From: Dehalococcoidia bacterium
GTDB lineage: Bacteria > Chloroflexota > Dehalococcoidia > Lucifugimonadales > Lucifugimonadaceae
Direction of reading: 5' to 3'
NCBI GenBank assembly: GCA_029940375.1
Contig: JAPYUX010000002.1
Span: 110,349 to 174,348, forward strand
Length of the DNA: 64,000 bases
Each line of letters opens with the position of its first letter. The first letter of the stretch is position 1. The notes below the pieces were generated by a model, which was not told the origin of the DNA, did no database searches, and saw only the letters and a program-made list of their open reading frames with translations. Below are positions 27,227 through 36,458 of this stretch, piece by piece. The translations under genes were made by a program, and so were the position numbers.

Positions 27227-28096
27227 TTATAATATTTGTTTTATTGTTTCTCCAATTTTTGATAGATCTTCAGCATGATATGCTCCAACTTTTTTTAATG
27301 CTAGTATTTTTTCACTTGCTAATCCCATTTTGCCGTTTATAACGGCTCCTGCATGTCCCATTCTTTTTCCTGGTGGAGCGGTTGAACCAGCAATTGTAAA
27401 AATTACTGGTTTGGCTACATTGTTACTTATATATTCTGCTGCACTTTGTTCTTTTGTTCCTCCAATCTCACCTATTAAGACAATTGCTTTAGTTTCTGGG
27501 TCTTCTTCGAACATTTTTAAAACATCTACATAGCTTAAACCATGAATAGGATCTCCACCTATACCTACACAAGTAGATTGTCCCATTCCAATTTCACTTA
27601 TTTGAGCTATTGCTTCATAAGTTAGAGTCCCAGATCTAGAAACGACACCAATATTACCTGGATTACAAATGTTCCCAGGAATGATTCCAATTTTTAAATT
27701 TAATTTCGGTGAAATTATCCCTGGACAATTAGGCCCTATAAGCTTAGTTTTTTTATTTTTAATATAATTTTTTATCATCATCATATCATGAATTGGGATG
27801 CCCTCTGTGATACAAACGCAAACATCCAAATCTGCATCTATTTGTTCAATTATTGCATCCATAGCAAAAGGAGCAGGAACGTAGATAACACCCGCATTTG
27901 CACCTGTTTTTTCTACTGCTTCTTTTACAGATCCAAAAAATGGTATTTTTTCCTGAAAAAATTGATCTTTTCTATTTGGATGGACGCAAGAAACTACATT
28001 TGTACCATATTCTATGGATTTTATAGTCTGAAAGCTTCCATCTCTACCTACTCCCTGGACTAAGACTTTTGTATTTTTATCTAATAAAATTGTCAT
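27227..28096 (-). CDS. sucD: Succinyl-CoA synthetase alpha subunit
   Basis: The product is 289 aa. The CoA-binding Rossmann domain starts with DKNTKVLVQGVGRDGSFQ and continues with IGPNCPGIISP. The ligase domain has SRSGTLTYEA, GIGGDPIHGLSYVDVL and the active-site histidine in GKRMGHAGAVI. With SucC it interconverts succinyl-CoA and succinate with NTP formation in the TCA cycle. It overlaps sucC by 20 nt. Confidence 0.95.
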   Translation of the reverse strand: MTILLDKNTKVLVQGVGRDGSFQTIKSIEYGTNVVSCVHPNRKDQFFQEKIPFFGSVKEAVEKTGANAGVIYVPAPFAMDAIIEQIDADLDVCVCITEGIPIHDMMMIKNYIKNKKTKLIGPNCPGIISPKLNLKIGIIPGNICNPGNIGVVSRSGTLTYEAIAQISEIGMGQSTCVGIGGDPIHGLSYVDVLKMFEEDPETKAIVLIGEIGGTKEQSAAEYISNNVAKPVIFTIAGSTAPPGKRMGHAGAVINGKMGLASEKILALKKVGAYHAEDLSKIGETIKQIL

Positions 28097-29258
28097 TTTG
28101 TTTTTCTAGTTCTAGTAATAATTTTGATACAGTTCCCAAGTTGTTCGCAACATATAAATTCAGATTAGAATTCTTTAATATTTCAAAACCAGATTCAGAA
28201 TTAGTTCCTCTCATGGAAACTATAATTGGAAGTTCATTATTTAATTCATTGTTTGCTTCAACAATGCCTTCGGAGATAAGATCTGCCTTGGCTATTCCAG
28301 CAAATAAATTTATCAATATATATTTTACATCTTGATCTGAAATCAAAATTCTAAAAGCTTCTTTTATTTTCTCTTTATCTGTAGAACCTCCTACATCAAG
28401 AAAATTTGCTGGGTAACAACCTGATTTTGTAGTAATGTCCATAGTAGCCATTGCTAAACCTGCTCCATTAACCATGCAGCCAACGTTTCCTCCAGTTAAT
28501 TTGACGTAAGCTAAATCATAATCCTTGGCTCTTGTTTCCATGATATTTTCTTGATTTATATCTCTTAATTTTAGAATTTCCTCGTTTCTGAATAATGCAT
28601 CGTCATCGATAGTAATTTTACAATCTAAGGGTACAAGATTTTCATTGTCATCTATAACTAAAGGATTTATTTCTATTAAACTACAATCATTATTTATAAA
28701 AGCTTTATAAATATTGTTTAGTAAAGAGACTATTTGAGAATTGCCTTCTTTTGGTAAATTTAATTTGTCGACAAATTGCTTTAATTTATATGGTTTTATC
28801 CCCACAAGAGGATCACAATTCATTTTAACTATATTGGCTTGATTTGATTCAACTGTTTTTTCAATATCCATACCTCCATGTAAAGAGGCGATAAAAACGG
28901 GGCATTCACTATCAGGATCAATTAATAAAGAAAGATACAATTCTTTTTTAATATTAGTAATTTCTGTAACAAACATTTTTTCTACTAAATATCCTTCAGG
29001 TCCAGTTTGATTTGTAATAAGTCTAGTATTGATAATTTTTTTTGAAAATTCTTTAGCTTCACTAGGGGAATTACAAATTTTTACACCTCCAGCTTTTCCT
29101 CTCCCTCCTGAATGTATTTGAGCTTTTACCATCACCTTACCTCCAAAAGATTTTGCAATATTATAAATTTCTTTTGGAGTAGAACCTACTTTACCTTTCG
29201 GGAATTTAATATTATGTTTTTCAAGCAAATTTCTTGCTTGATATTCATGTATATTCAA
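28077..29258 (-). CDS. sucC: Succinyl-CoA synthetase beta subunit
   Basis: The product is 393 aa. The ATP-grasp domain begins with NIHEYQARNLLEKHNI and includes VMVKAQIHSGGRGKAGGVK. LIEINPLVID and the C-terminal GYPANFLDVGGSTDKEKI and INLFAGIAKAD blocks are typical. It is the first gene of the sucCD operon. It is divergent from the small membrane-protein genes to its right, with both promoters in the gap 29259-29411. Confidence 0.95.
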   Translation of the reverse strand: MNIHEYQARNLLEKHNIKFPKGKVGSTPKEIYNIAKSFGGKVMVKAQIHSGGRGKAGGVKICNSPSEAKEFSKKIINTRLITNQTGPEGYLVEKMFVTEITNIKKELYLSLLIDPDSECPVFIASLHGGMDIEKTVESNQANIVKMNCDPLVGIKPYKLKQFVDKLNLPKEGNSQIVSLLNNIYKAFINNDCSLIEINPLVIDDNENLVPLDCKITIDDDALFRNEEILKLRDINQENIMETRAKDYDLAYVKLTGGNVGCMVNGAGLAMATMDITTKSGCYPANFLDVGGSTDKEKIKEAFRILISDQDVKYILINLFAGIAKADLISEGIVEANNELNNELPIIVSMRGTNSESGFEILKNSNLNLYVANNLGTVSKLLLELEKQNDNFIR

Positions 29259-29411
29259 TGTATATTCACAACTTTTAATTTATTCACTACATCATTAAAT
29301 AGCAAAATTACGTTTTTCATAATACTTTTAATAAGAATTTATTGTTTTTTCTAACAAATTGAAAATGAAATTATATATATTTAATCGTACTATATTTATA
29401 AGGATAAGAAT

Positions 29412-29513
29412 ATGGAAGCATTTTGGGCTTTAATAATAGTTTTTGGATCCACAGCTGTATGGTTGATAATTTTACAGTTAATAAATAATTATTTAGCAAA
29501 AAAAGAAAAATAA
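29412..29513 (+). CDS. 33-aa single-pass membrane protein
   Basis: This short ORF starts at ATG 29412 after the ribosome-binding site AAGGATAAG. It encodes 33 aa: a short N-terminus, one hydrophobic helix of about 22 residues (FWALIIVFGSTAVWLIILQL) and a basic tail ending AKKEK. The stop is 6 nt before the next membrane-protein gene. Size, topology and spacing recall small accessory subunits of membrane complexes. No specific family is recognised. Confidence 0.55.
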   Translation: MEAFWALIIVFGSTAVWLIILQLINNYLAKKEK

Positions 29514-29519
29514 ATTCTA

Positions 29520-29903
29520 ATGTATAACTTTGCTTTGTTTTTGCATATAATCTCTGCTTTTCTAATTGGATATGTAGCACTTTATGGTGTTATAAATAGA
29601 GTTTTTATTCCAACATCTAATCAATTAAGAATTAATCTAATTTTGTTATCTACTTCTAGCATTCTTTCTTTATTAACATCTGCTTGGATGATTCAAATCG
29701 CTGGATTTAGCCATTCTTCTTTATGGATATCGATATCTTATGCATTATGGATATTATTAATAATTATTAATGAAGTTTTTATTCGAAGAAAATATATTAT
29801 TGCAAAAAAGGCTAAAACAAAAGAAATAAATTTATTGGTAGAATATTCAATAATGACATTGATTGTTGTTTTGTTGACATTGATGATGATATATAAGCCC
29901 TGA
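29520..29903 (+). CDS. Small multi-pass membrane protein, DUF2269/CopD-like
   Basis: The product is 127 aa with about four predicted helices. The opening FALFLHIISAFLIGYVALYG resembles the first helix of DUF2269 / CopD-like membrane proteins, where a conserved helix histidine may bind heme or metal. A later pair of helices ends at LIVVLLTLMMIY. It follows the 33-aa ORF by 6 nt, so the two are probably one transcript. Function is unknown. Confidence 0.6.
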   Translation: MYNFALFLHIISAFLIGYVALYGVINRVFIPTSNQLRINLILLSTSSILSLLTSAWMIQIAGFSHSSLWISISYALWILLIIINEVFIRRKYIIAKKAKTKEINLLVEYSIMTLIVVLLTLMMIYKP

Positions 29904-29911
29904 TTAGATTG

Positions 29912-30445
29912 TTATCTTTTTTCTTTAGTATTACCTGTATACCATATTCTATTTTCAATTATCCCTCGAATATAATTTACTTGTCCCCAATGTTGGAAAG
30001 TTCCTGTTACCATTCTCATAAGTTCATGCGCTTTAGAATTTCCAGTTTCTTTAATTTTTATATTTAAATTCTTTGATTTCTCTGAATTGAAGAAATCTAT
30101 CATTTTTTTGTTTATTGATTCATAATAATTAATTAAATCTGATACATTTGATGGCCTTATTTTTGAAATATCCTCTGTAGTATGTCCTATTCCAACATCT
30201 TTATCAGATGCAGGTAATTTATATTTTTCATACCATCTCTCTGTCATCCACACTTGTTCTATTTCATCTAGTAGAGAAATTCTTCTATCAAAACCTCTAG
30301 AGGTATGCCAAACTATCCAAGATATAGAATTAGATATCCTTGATGGTTGATAGCAAGTCTGTTCAAGGCTTAGATCTTTTAAATACTCAAGAAGTAAATC
30401 TTTAGATCTTTCCATACACATTAATATGTAATCATTTGTATCCAT
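29912..30445 (-). CDS. DinB-like four-helix metalloprotein
   Basis: The product is 177 aa. The DinB_2 / DUF664 pattern is visible: an early helix (YLKDLSLEQTCYQPS), the first metal histidine in ISWIVWHTSRGFDRR, and the second pair in GTFQHWGQVNYIRG. Family members are often bacillithiol- or mycothiol-dependent transferases. Whether that applies here is not known. It lies 22 nt downstream of the tRNA-Ser gene in the same direction. Confidence 0.8.
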   Translation of the reverse strand: MDTNDYILMCMERSKDLLLEYLKDLSLEQTCYQPSRISNSISWIVWHTSRGFDRRISLLDEIEQVWMTERWYEKYKLPASDKDVGIGHTTEDISKIRPSNVSDLINYYESINKKMIDFFNSEKSKNLNIKIKETGNSKAHELMRMVTGTFQHWGQVNYIRGIIENRIWYTGNTKEKR

Positions 30446-30467
30446 AAATAAATTATATATATCTAAA

Positions 30468-30557
30468 TGGCGGAGGGGACAGGATTCGAACCTGCGGTAC
30501 CCTTGCGGATACTCCTGTTTTCAAGACAGACGCTTTCAACCACTCAGCCACCCCTCC
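30468..30557 (-). tRNA. tRNA-Ser(UGA)
   Basis: This 90-nt gene is read from 30557 down to 30468. The acceptor stem is GGAGGGG paired with CCCCTCC, with discriminator G and an encoded CCA. The D arm is GGCTGAGTGG-like. The anticodon loop CTTGAAA gives anticodon TGA. A long variable arm (GAGTATCCGCAAGGGTAC) and T arm GGTTCGAATCC follow. The long variable arm fits tRNA-Ser and the SerS coiled-coil arm. Confidence 0.97.
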
Positions 30558-30647
30558 TTATCATAAAAGAATTAAATTATTCATTGATAACAAATTCTAC
30601 TAAAAATTAAAAACGACAATTCGATTATATAATACTAGGCTCTGAAT

Positions 30648-31424
30648 TTAATATACAAAAGGTATTTTTTTATCTATGATGGCATCTTTGCATGGATCAT
30701 GTTGTTCAGGGTGAGAGTCCTTTAACATTTGATTAAATTCTTCACTTGTTACGTGACATAATAGATAAATACTAGACTCTTCTAAAAATTTCATTACTTC
30801 ATGATGAATATCTTTTCCATTTGGATTTTTTGCTAATTCAAAGATTCCAAATGTTCCATAATAATTATCTTTTGGAGTTCGCCCTTCCGTAAAAGTTTTA
30901 TTTTTTATTTTTCTTTTGGTTAATTCTAAAACAAGATCATTCCATTCTTCTCTCTTTAATTCCTCTATGTTGTACATTAAAGAGTTTCGTATTGGGAACA
31001 TTGTTGCCATAACCTGATGAAAGGCTTTTTCATCATTACTCATGTTTACTTTAGAAGATTTTATCAATTCATCTCCATCAAAAGAAGGAGTCCCTCTAGC
31101 TTCTAATATTTTCCCTAAACTGTTTATTGCTACAGCTTCCCTTAAAGAAAACAAATAAATACCTTCTCTATCAATAATTTCATTTGATTTAGGCTTTAAT
31201 CCTGTTTGATGTGGATTCCCTGTAAAGATACAGTATCCTGATGCATTAATAATACAAGAATATCCATCTTGAGGTTTGCCACCTTTTTGTTGTATTACTG
31301 ATTTGTTTGAATCAACTGAAGTTATATGTTTTCCTTCTGATATATTGATTGGGTCATTTTTACAGCTGAAAATTATTATTAAAATTAAAACTATGAATAA
31401 ATTCTTCACCCCAAACTTCCCCAT
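30648..31424 (-). CDS. Hypothetical lipoprotein downstream of polA
   Basis: The product is up to 258 aa. A signal peptide with lipobox (KNLFIVLILIIIFSC, Cys21) precedes a soluble domain of about 235 residues containing the cysteine pair SCIINASGYC and the later blocks LFSLREAVAINSLGKIL and YYGTFGIFELAKNP. No family is recognised. The ATG at 31424 has AGGA 5 nt upstream. A GTG at 31409, overlapping the polA stop as GTGA, is an alternative start. Translational coupling to polA is likely. Confidence 0.65.
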   Translation of the reverse strand: MGKFGVKNLFIVLILIIIFSCKNDPINISEGKHITSVDSNKSVIQQKGGKPQDGYSCIINASGYCIFTGNPHQTGLKPKSNEIIDREGIYLFSLREAVAINSLGKILEARGTPSFDGDELIKSSKVNMSNDEKAFHQVMATMFPIRNSLMYNIEELKREEWNDLVLELTKRKIKNKTFTEGRTPKDNYYGTFGIFELAKNPNGKDIHHEVMKFLEESSIYLLCHVTSEEFNQMLKDSHPEQHDPCKDAIIDKKIPFVY

Positions 31425-34177
31425 GTAATTCCTGTCTTAATATCTACTAGCACTGGCACATCTAATTTAATTGCATTTGGCATGATGGAATTTATTATCA
31501 TGTTTAACTCCATTAATTCACCTGAGGCGACTTCAAAAATCAATTCATCATGAACTTGTATAAGAATTTTTGATTTCATATTATTTTTTCTTATTTCTTT
31601 GCCTAAATCAATCATTGCTACTTTAATTATTTCTGCTGCAGTCCCTTGTATGGGCATGTTGATTGCTATTCTTTCAGCAAATGCTTTTTCTCTTGCATAT
31701 GAAGAATTGATATTTTCAAGATACCTTCTACGGCCAAGTATTGTTTCAGAATATCCTTTTGATTTTGCAAATTCTATTAAATGTTGCTGATAAGTTTTGA
31801 TGCCTGGATATTTACCAAAATATAAGTCAATAAATTCTTTTCCTTGTTGTCTTGAAAGATCTGTTTGTTGTGAAACTCCGTGTGGCCCCAAGCCATATAA
31901 AACGCCAAAATTCAATATTTTTGCTATCCTTCTTTGTTCATCACTTATTTCACTAGACGAATACATCAATCTTGCAGTGGAATTATGAATATCTTCTCCA
32001 TTTATAAAAGCTTTTATTAGATTTGTATCTTTAGAAAAGTGTGCTAGAACCCTTAATTCAATTTGAGAATAATCTACTGACAACATTTGGGAATTTTTCT
32101 TTTCTTCAACTATAAATGCAGATCTCACTTCTCTACCAATTTTGCTTCTGACAGGAATGTTTTGTACATTAGGATTTTGGCTAGATAATCGACCAGTTGA
32201 AGTTCCAACTTGATTAAATGTTGTGTGTATTCTTTTAGTTTTAGAATTTACCAAATTTGGTAAAGCATCTACATACGTAGATTTGATTTTTGCTAATTCT
32301 CTATATCTCAATAATCCAGAAGAAATCTGAATAACTCTTTCATCCAAATTTTTATTTGTTGAGTATCGTTCTAGAACATCAGAATCGACTGAGATACCGG
32401 TTTTGGTTTTTTTCAGGAGAGGGGCTTTTAAATCATTGACCAAAATTTCTGATATTTGTTTTCCCGAGTTAATATTAAATTCCTTTTCAGGAAATTGTTG
32501 ATGAATTGCTTGATCTAATTCAAGTAATTCATCATTTAACATCTTAGACATCGATTCTAATTTAGATACATCCAGTAAAAATCCATTTATTTGCATTTCA
32601 ATTATTTCTTTTATTAAAGGAATTTCTAATTCATAAAATAGTTTTTCTTGATTGTATTTTTTTAAATCAGTTAAAAAAAACTCTCTTAATTTGTAAGTAA
32701 TATATGAATCAGCAGCAGCATATTTATATACATCAATAAGAGATACTTCATTTAATGTTTTTTGATTCTTTCCAGTTCCAATTAAATCAGTGATTTTAGT
32801 CATTGAAATATTCAAAATTTCTTCAGATAGATTTTTTAGACTCAAACTAGATTTAGCACATAAAGCCGCCGCAATCATGGTATCAAAATTTAGATTTACA
32901 ACATCAATACCATAATTTTTCAAAACCATAATATCGAAATTTGCGTTATGGGCCGATTTAGATATTTTTTCATTTTCAAAAAGTTCTTTTATTTTTTTAT
33001 AATGGGAATCATTGAAAATTATTTTTTCATTTTCATGCTTTAAGACAACATACCAAGATCTATTGATAGAATTACAGAATGAAATACCTATTATTTCATC
33101 CTCTAACGTGTTCAACCCTGTAGTTTCTGTATCAAAAGAAAAATGATCTGAGTTCATTAATTCTTCATACATCTTAGTAAACGATTCATTATCGTTTACT
33201 AAGATAAACTTATCATAATGCTTCTCTATGTTGGGGATTTTATTTTTCTTCTGATCAATTGGAGTTTCAAAATAGTTTATTGTATTTTTAAAGTTGTTTA
33301 GGCTTGTTTTTAATTCATAATGTTCAAAAGTTTTGGTAATTTTTTCAATGTCAAAATTTCCAAATTCACATTTATTTAAATTCCAATCGATTACAACGTC
33401 TCTAACTATATTAGTTAGACTTAAACCTTGAATTGCAATTTCTTTATTATCTACCAAAAGATTTTGCACTCTTTTGGCTCCTCTTAAATTAGTTATTTTT
33501 TCAATATTCGCTGTATTTTCAAATAAATTTTCAAAATGCCCAAAATTTAATAATAAAGTTCTAGCTGCCTTTTTCCCAATCCCTGGAACTCCAGGGATGT
33601 TATCCGAAGGATCTCCTTCAAGAGCTTTTATTTCTGCAACGAATTCTGGTCCTAACCCATCATACCTTTCTTTAACAGCTTCGTTATCATAATTTTTTAT
33701 TTCTCCAAATCCAGAATACATAAGAACATTCGTATTTGAGTTTACCAATTGTAATTGGTCAGCATCTCCAGTTAATATCAAGCATTTCAATTTATTGTTA
33801 TCAGCTATTGAACTTATAGTACCAACCAAATCATCTGCTTCAAATCCATCTTGTTCAAATACAGGTATATTCATAGATGAAAGAAGATCTTTTGTTATTG
33901 GTATTTGTTTATGAAGATTTGGATCTACGGGAGGCCTTTGCGCTTTGTATTTAGGAAAAATCTTGTCTCTGAAAGTTGGAGCTTTCGTATCAAAACACAC
34001 CGATACATGAGAAATATTGTTTTCTCTTATAGTTTTTAGTAATGTATTGATAAAACCATATGCACCTCTGGTGTCTGTTTGATTACTGTTGAGTCTCTCG
34101 GGAATCGAAAACCATGCCCTAAAAACCATTGCATGGCCATCAACAATTAATAATTTGTATTCTTCAGATTTAGACAT
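31406..34177 (-). CDS. polA: DNA polymerase I
   Basis: The product is 923 aa with three domains. The N-terminal 5'-3' exonuclease has CFDTKAPTFR and EADDLVGTIS. The 3'-5' exonuclease keeps the metal residues of FSFDTETTGL, suggesting proofreading is intact. The C-terminal polymerase has DYSQIELRVLAHFS (motif A), RIAKILNFGVLYGLG (motif B) and QVHDELIFE (motif C). It fills repair gaps and replaces RNA primers. It lies 31 nt downstream of tyrS in the same run. Confidence 0.96.
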   Translation of the reverse strand: MSKSEEYKLLIVDGHAMVFRAWFSIPERLNSNQTDTRGAYGFINTLLKTIRENNISHVSVCFDTKAPTFRDKIFPKYKAQRPPVDPNLHKQIPITKDLLSSMNIPVFEQDGFEADDLVGTISSIADNNKLKCLILTGDADQLQLVNSNTNVLMYSGFGEIKNYDNEAVKERYDGLGPEFVAEIKALEGDPSDNIPGVPGIGKKAARTLLLNFGHFENLFENTANIEKITNLRGAKRVQNLLVDNKEIAIQGLSLTNIVRDVVIDWNLNKCEFGNFDIEKITKTFEHYELKTSLNNFKNTINYFETPIDQKKNKIPNIEKHYDKFILVNDNESFTKMYEELMNSDHFSFDTETTGLNTLEDEIIGISFCNSINRSWYVVLKHENEKIIFNDSHYKKIKELFENEKISKSAHNANFDIMVLKNYGIDVVNLNFDTMIAAALCAKSSLSLKNLSEEILNISMTKITDLIGTGKNQKTLNEVSLIDVYKYAAADSYITYKLREFFLTDLKKYNQEKLFYELEIPLIKEIIEMQINGFLLDVSKLESMSKMLNDELLELDQAIHQQFPEKEFNINSGKQISEILVNDLKAPLLKKTKTGISVDSDVLERYSTNKNLDERVIQISSGLLRYRELAKIKSTYVDALPNLVNSKTKRIHTTFNQVGTSTGRLSSQNPNVQNIPVRSKIGREVRSAFIVEEKKNSQMLSVDYSQIELRVLAHFSKDTNLIKAFINGEDIHNSTARLMYSSSEISDEQRRIAKILNFGVLYGLGPHGVSQQTDLSRQQGKEFIDLYFGKYPGIKTYQQHLIEFAKSKGYSETILGRRRYLENINSSYAREKAFAERIAINMPIQGTAAEIIKVAMIDLGKEIRKNNMKSKILIQVHDELIFEVASGELMELNMIINSIMPNAIKLDVPVLVDIKTGITWGSLG

Positions 34178-34208
34178 CTTATTTAAGATACTAAACTATT
34201 TTTCAGTC

Positions 34209-35504
34209 TTATTGAACCTTAATTATTTTGTGATTTTTTTTACCTTTAGAAAGAATAATCACTTTTCCTGCTTTTAAGTCATTTATAGTAACGATTTTCT
34301 CTTCGTCACTAATCTTAATACCATTAATAGAAATTCCACCTTGTTGTATAAGCCTTTTGGATTCCCCAATTGATTTACAAATATAATAATCAACAGTTAA
34401 TTTATTTATATCAATACCTTTTTGTAATAATTTTTTGTTTATATTCGCTGTGGTATTTGAATCTTTATATAAATCATCATAATCAGAATCTATCAATATT
34501 TCCCATTCCCCAAAATTCAATCCCTGTGTTTGTCGTTTGGCATCTTCTAGTCCTTTTTCACCGTGAACCAGTTTGGTTATTTCTTCCGCAAGATATTTTT
34601 GAGAATTTCTAGCAGAAGCATTTTTATTTGCTTCTATTTCTAACTCTGTAAATTCTGAAACACTTATATTAGTAAAAATTTTAATATAATTTAGAACATC
34701 TTTATCAGATGTGTTGAAAAAATATTGATAAAGCTTATATGGGATCGTGACATTGGAATCAATTGTGATAGCTCCTTCAATACTTTTGCCAAATTTTTCT
34801 CCGTTAGAAGTTGTTAATAGCGGGTAAGTTATACCATGAGCTTTATGCTTTTGAGATGGATTTTTTTTTCTTATTAGTTCTATTCCAGATAATATGTTAC
34901 CCCACTGATCCGAACCTCCCATTTGAAAATTACAATTATAATATTCAAAAAGATACCAAAAATCATACGCTTGGAGTAATTGATAGCTAAATTCTGTAAA
35001 TGAAATTCCATCTTCTCTAGAGATTCTATTTTGAACAGAATCTTTATTTAACATGGTATTAATATTGAAAAATTTTCCAGTTTCTCTAAGAAATTCTATT
35101 AAATTTATTTTTGATAACCATTCAGAATTATTTATGATTTGAGCAGGATTTTTTTTGTTTTCAAAATCTAAAAATAATTCTAATTGTTTTCTAATTCCTA
35201 ATAAATTTTCCTGAAGTTTTTCTTTTGAAAGTAAGTTTCTTTCGTCAGATCTGCCTGAAGGATCACCAATCATCCCGGTACCACCACCAATTATGATTAT
35301 TGGTGTATGCCCAAAGTTTTGCAATCTTTTTAAGCCTAAAATGGGTATTAAGTTTCCTATGTGTAGACTTTTCGCAGTAGGATCAAAACCATTGTAACAA
35401 GTAATTTTGTCCTTAATCAAAATTTCTTTGGCACCAGGAGTATAATCTTTTAAAGAGCCTCTCCATTCCAACTCTTCTATAATATTTCTGAATTTATTAT
35501 TCAT
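34209..35504 (-). CDS. tyrS: Tyrosyl-tRNA synthetase
   Basis: The product is 431 aa. Class I signatures are the HIGH motif in SLHIGNLIPILGL and the KMSKS equivalent in GEKFGKS. GGSDQWGNILSG binds tyrosine and ATP. The C-terminal S4 domain (KSIGESKRLIQQGGISINGIKI) binds tRNA-Tyr. It overlaps ribF by 8 nt. In this run it lies two genes downstream of a Tyr/Phe-rich leader peptide, so its transcription may respond to tRNA-Tyr charging. Confidence 0.95.
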   Translation of the reverse strand: MNNKFRNIIEELEWRGSLKDYTPGAKEILIKDKITCYNGFDPTAKSLHIGNLIPILGLKRLQNFGHTPIIIIGGGTGMIGDPSGRSDERNLLSKEKLQENLLGIRKQLELFLDFENKKNPAQIINNSEWLSKINLIEFLRETGKFFNINTMLNKDSVQNRISREDGISFTEFSYQLLQAYDFWYLFEYYNCNFQMGGSDQWGNILSGIELIRKKNPSQKHKAHGITYPLLTTSNGEKFGKSIEGAITIDSNVTIPYKLYQYFFNTSDKDVLNYIKIFTNISVSEFTELEIEANKNASARNSQKYLAEEITKLVHGEKGLEDAKRQTQGLNFGEWEILIDSDYDDLYKDSNTTANINKKLLQKGIDINKLTVDYYICKSIGESKRLIQQGGISINGIKISDEEKIVTINDLKAGKVIILSKGKKNHKIIKVQ

Positions 35505-36444
35505 ATTTTTTTGATTTCAAGATTTGAAATATGTTATTAATATCAATTTTAATTTGTTTTTTTAATTTATCTAATGATTCATATCTTACTTGATCTCTAA
35601 TTTTTTTTACTATTGATATTTCAATTGATTTATCATAGATATTTTCATTGAAATCTATAATATGAACTTCAATTTTATGTTCATAATTATTTTTGAGTGT
35701 GGGTCTGTCACCTATAGATAAAGCACCAAAAAAGCTTTTATTTTCAATGTTAACGTAGCAAGCATAGACTCCATCCCCAGGAGCTAAAATTTCCGAGGAG
35801 ATTTCCAAATTCGCTGTTGGAAATCCTAATTCACTACCAATTCGATCACCTTTAATTACTTTGCCTTTAACTTTGTAGAAATCCCCTAGGTATGTATTAG
35901 CCTTCTCAATTTTCCCACTTTTAATCAATGAATTAATCGATGAAGTAGATATGATTTGTTCATTTAGTTTGTTCATTTTTACAAAAGTTAATCCAAGTTT
36001 TAAATTTTCACAAAGTTTAAACAAATCATCCCCAGATAGTTGATCGTAGCCAAGGTTTGTTTTTTCACTAACAATTAAATGAGTCATATTAGCTAACTTT
36101 TTTAAAAAATAAAGGAATTCTTTAGCAGATAAATTTTTTATTTCATTGTTAAAATCCAAAGGATAAATGTAATCTATTCCTTGTTGAGATATTTTGTTTA
36201 TTCTGAAATGCAAATCTGAAAGATACGATTGTTTTTCATTTTTATTAATGAATTCCCTTGGCCTTTTTTTGAAAACTATAGTTAAGGACTTTAAATTATT
36301 TTTGTTAGCTATGAAATTTGTTTTTTCTAATAATAGTTTATGCCCTTTATGAACTCCATCAAATGTTCCTATACATAAAGCAGTTTTGTTTTGATTTATA
36401 ATTTTTGAAAGATTATTTAACTGATCAACAGTTTTTTTTATCAT
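35497..36444 (-). CDS. ribF: Bifunctional riboflavin kinase / FAD synthetase
   Basis: The product is 315 aa. The N-terminal adenylyltransferase domain has CIGTFDGVHKGHKLLLE (GxFDGxHxGH). The C-terminal kinase domain has KGDRIGSELGFPTANLEI and GDGVYACYV. It makes FMN and then FAD from riboflavin and ATP. The start is 14 nt after the DAHP synthase stop, and the end overlaps the tyrS start by 8 nt. Confidence 0.94.
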   Translation of the reverse strand: MIKKTVDQLNNLSKIINQNKTALCIGTFDGVHKGHKLLLEKTNFIANKNNLKSLTIVFKKRPREFINKNEKQSYLSDLHFRINKISQQGIDYIYPLDFNNEIKNLSAKEFLYFLKKLANMTHLIVSEKTNLGYDQLSGDDLFKLCENLKLGLTFVKMNKLNEQIISTSSINSLIKSGKIEKANTYLGDFYKVKGKVIKGDRIGSELGFPTANLEISSEILAPGDGVYACYVNIENKSFFGALSIGDRPTLKNNYEHKIEVHIIDFNENIYDKSIEISIVKKIRDQVRYESLDKLKKQIKIDINNIFQILKSKKYE

Positions 36445-36458
36445 GCTATTACTATAGT

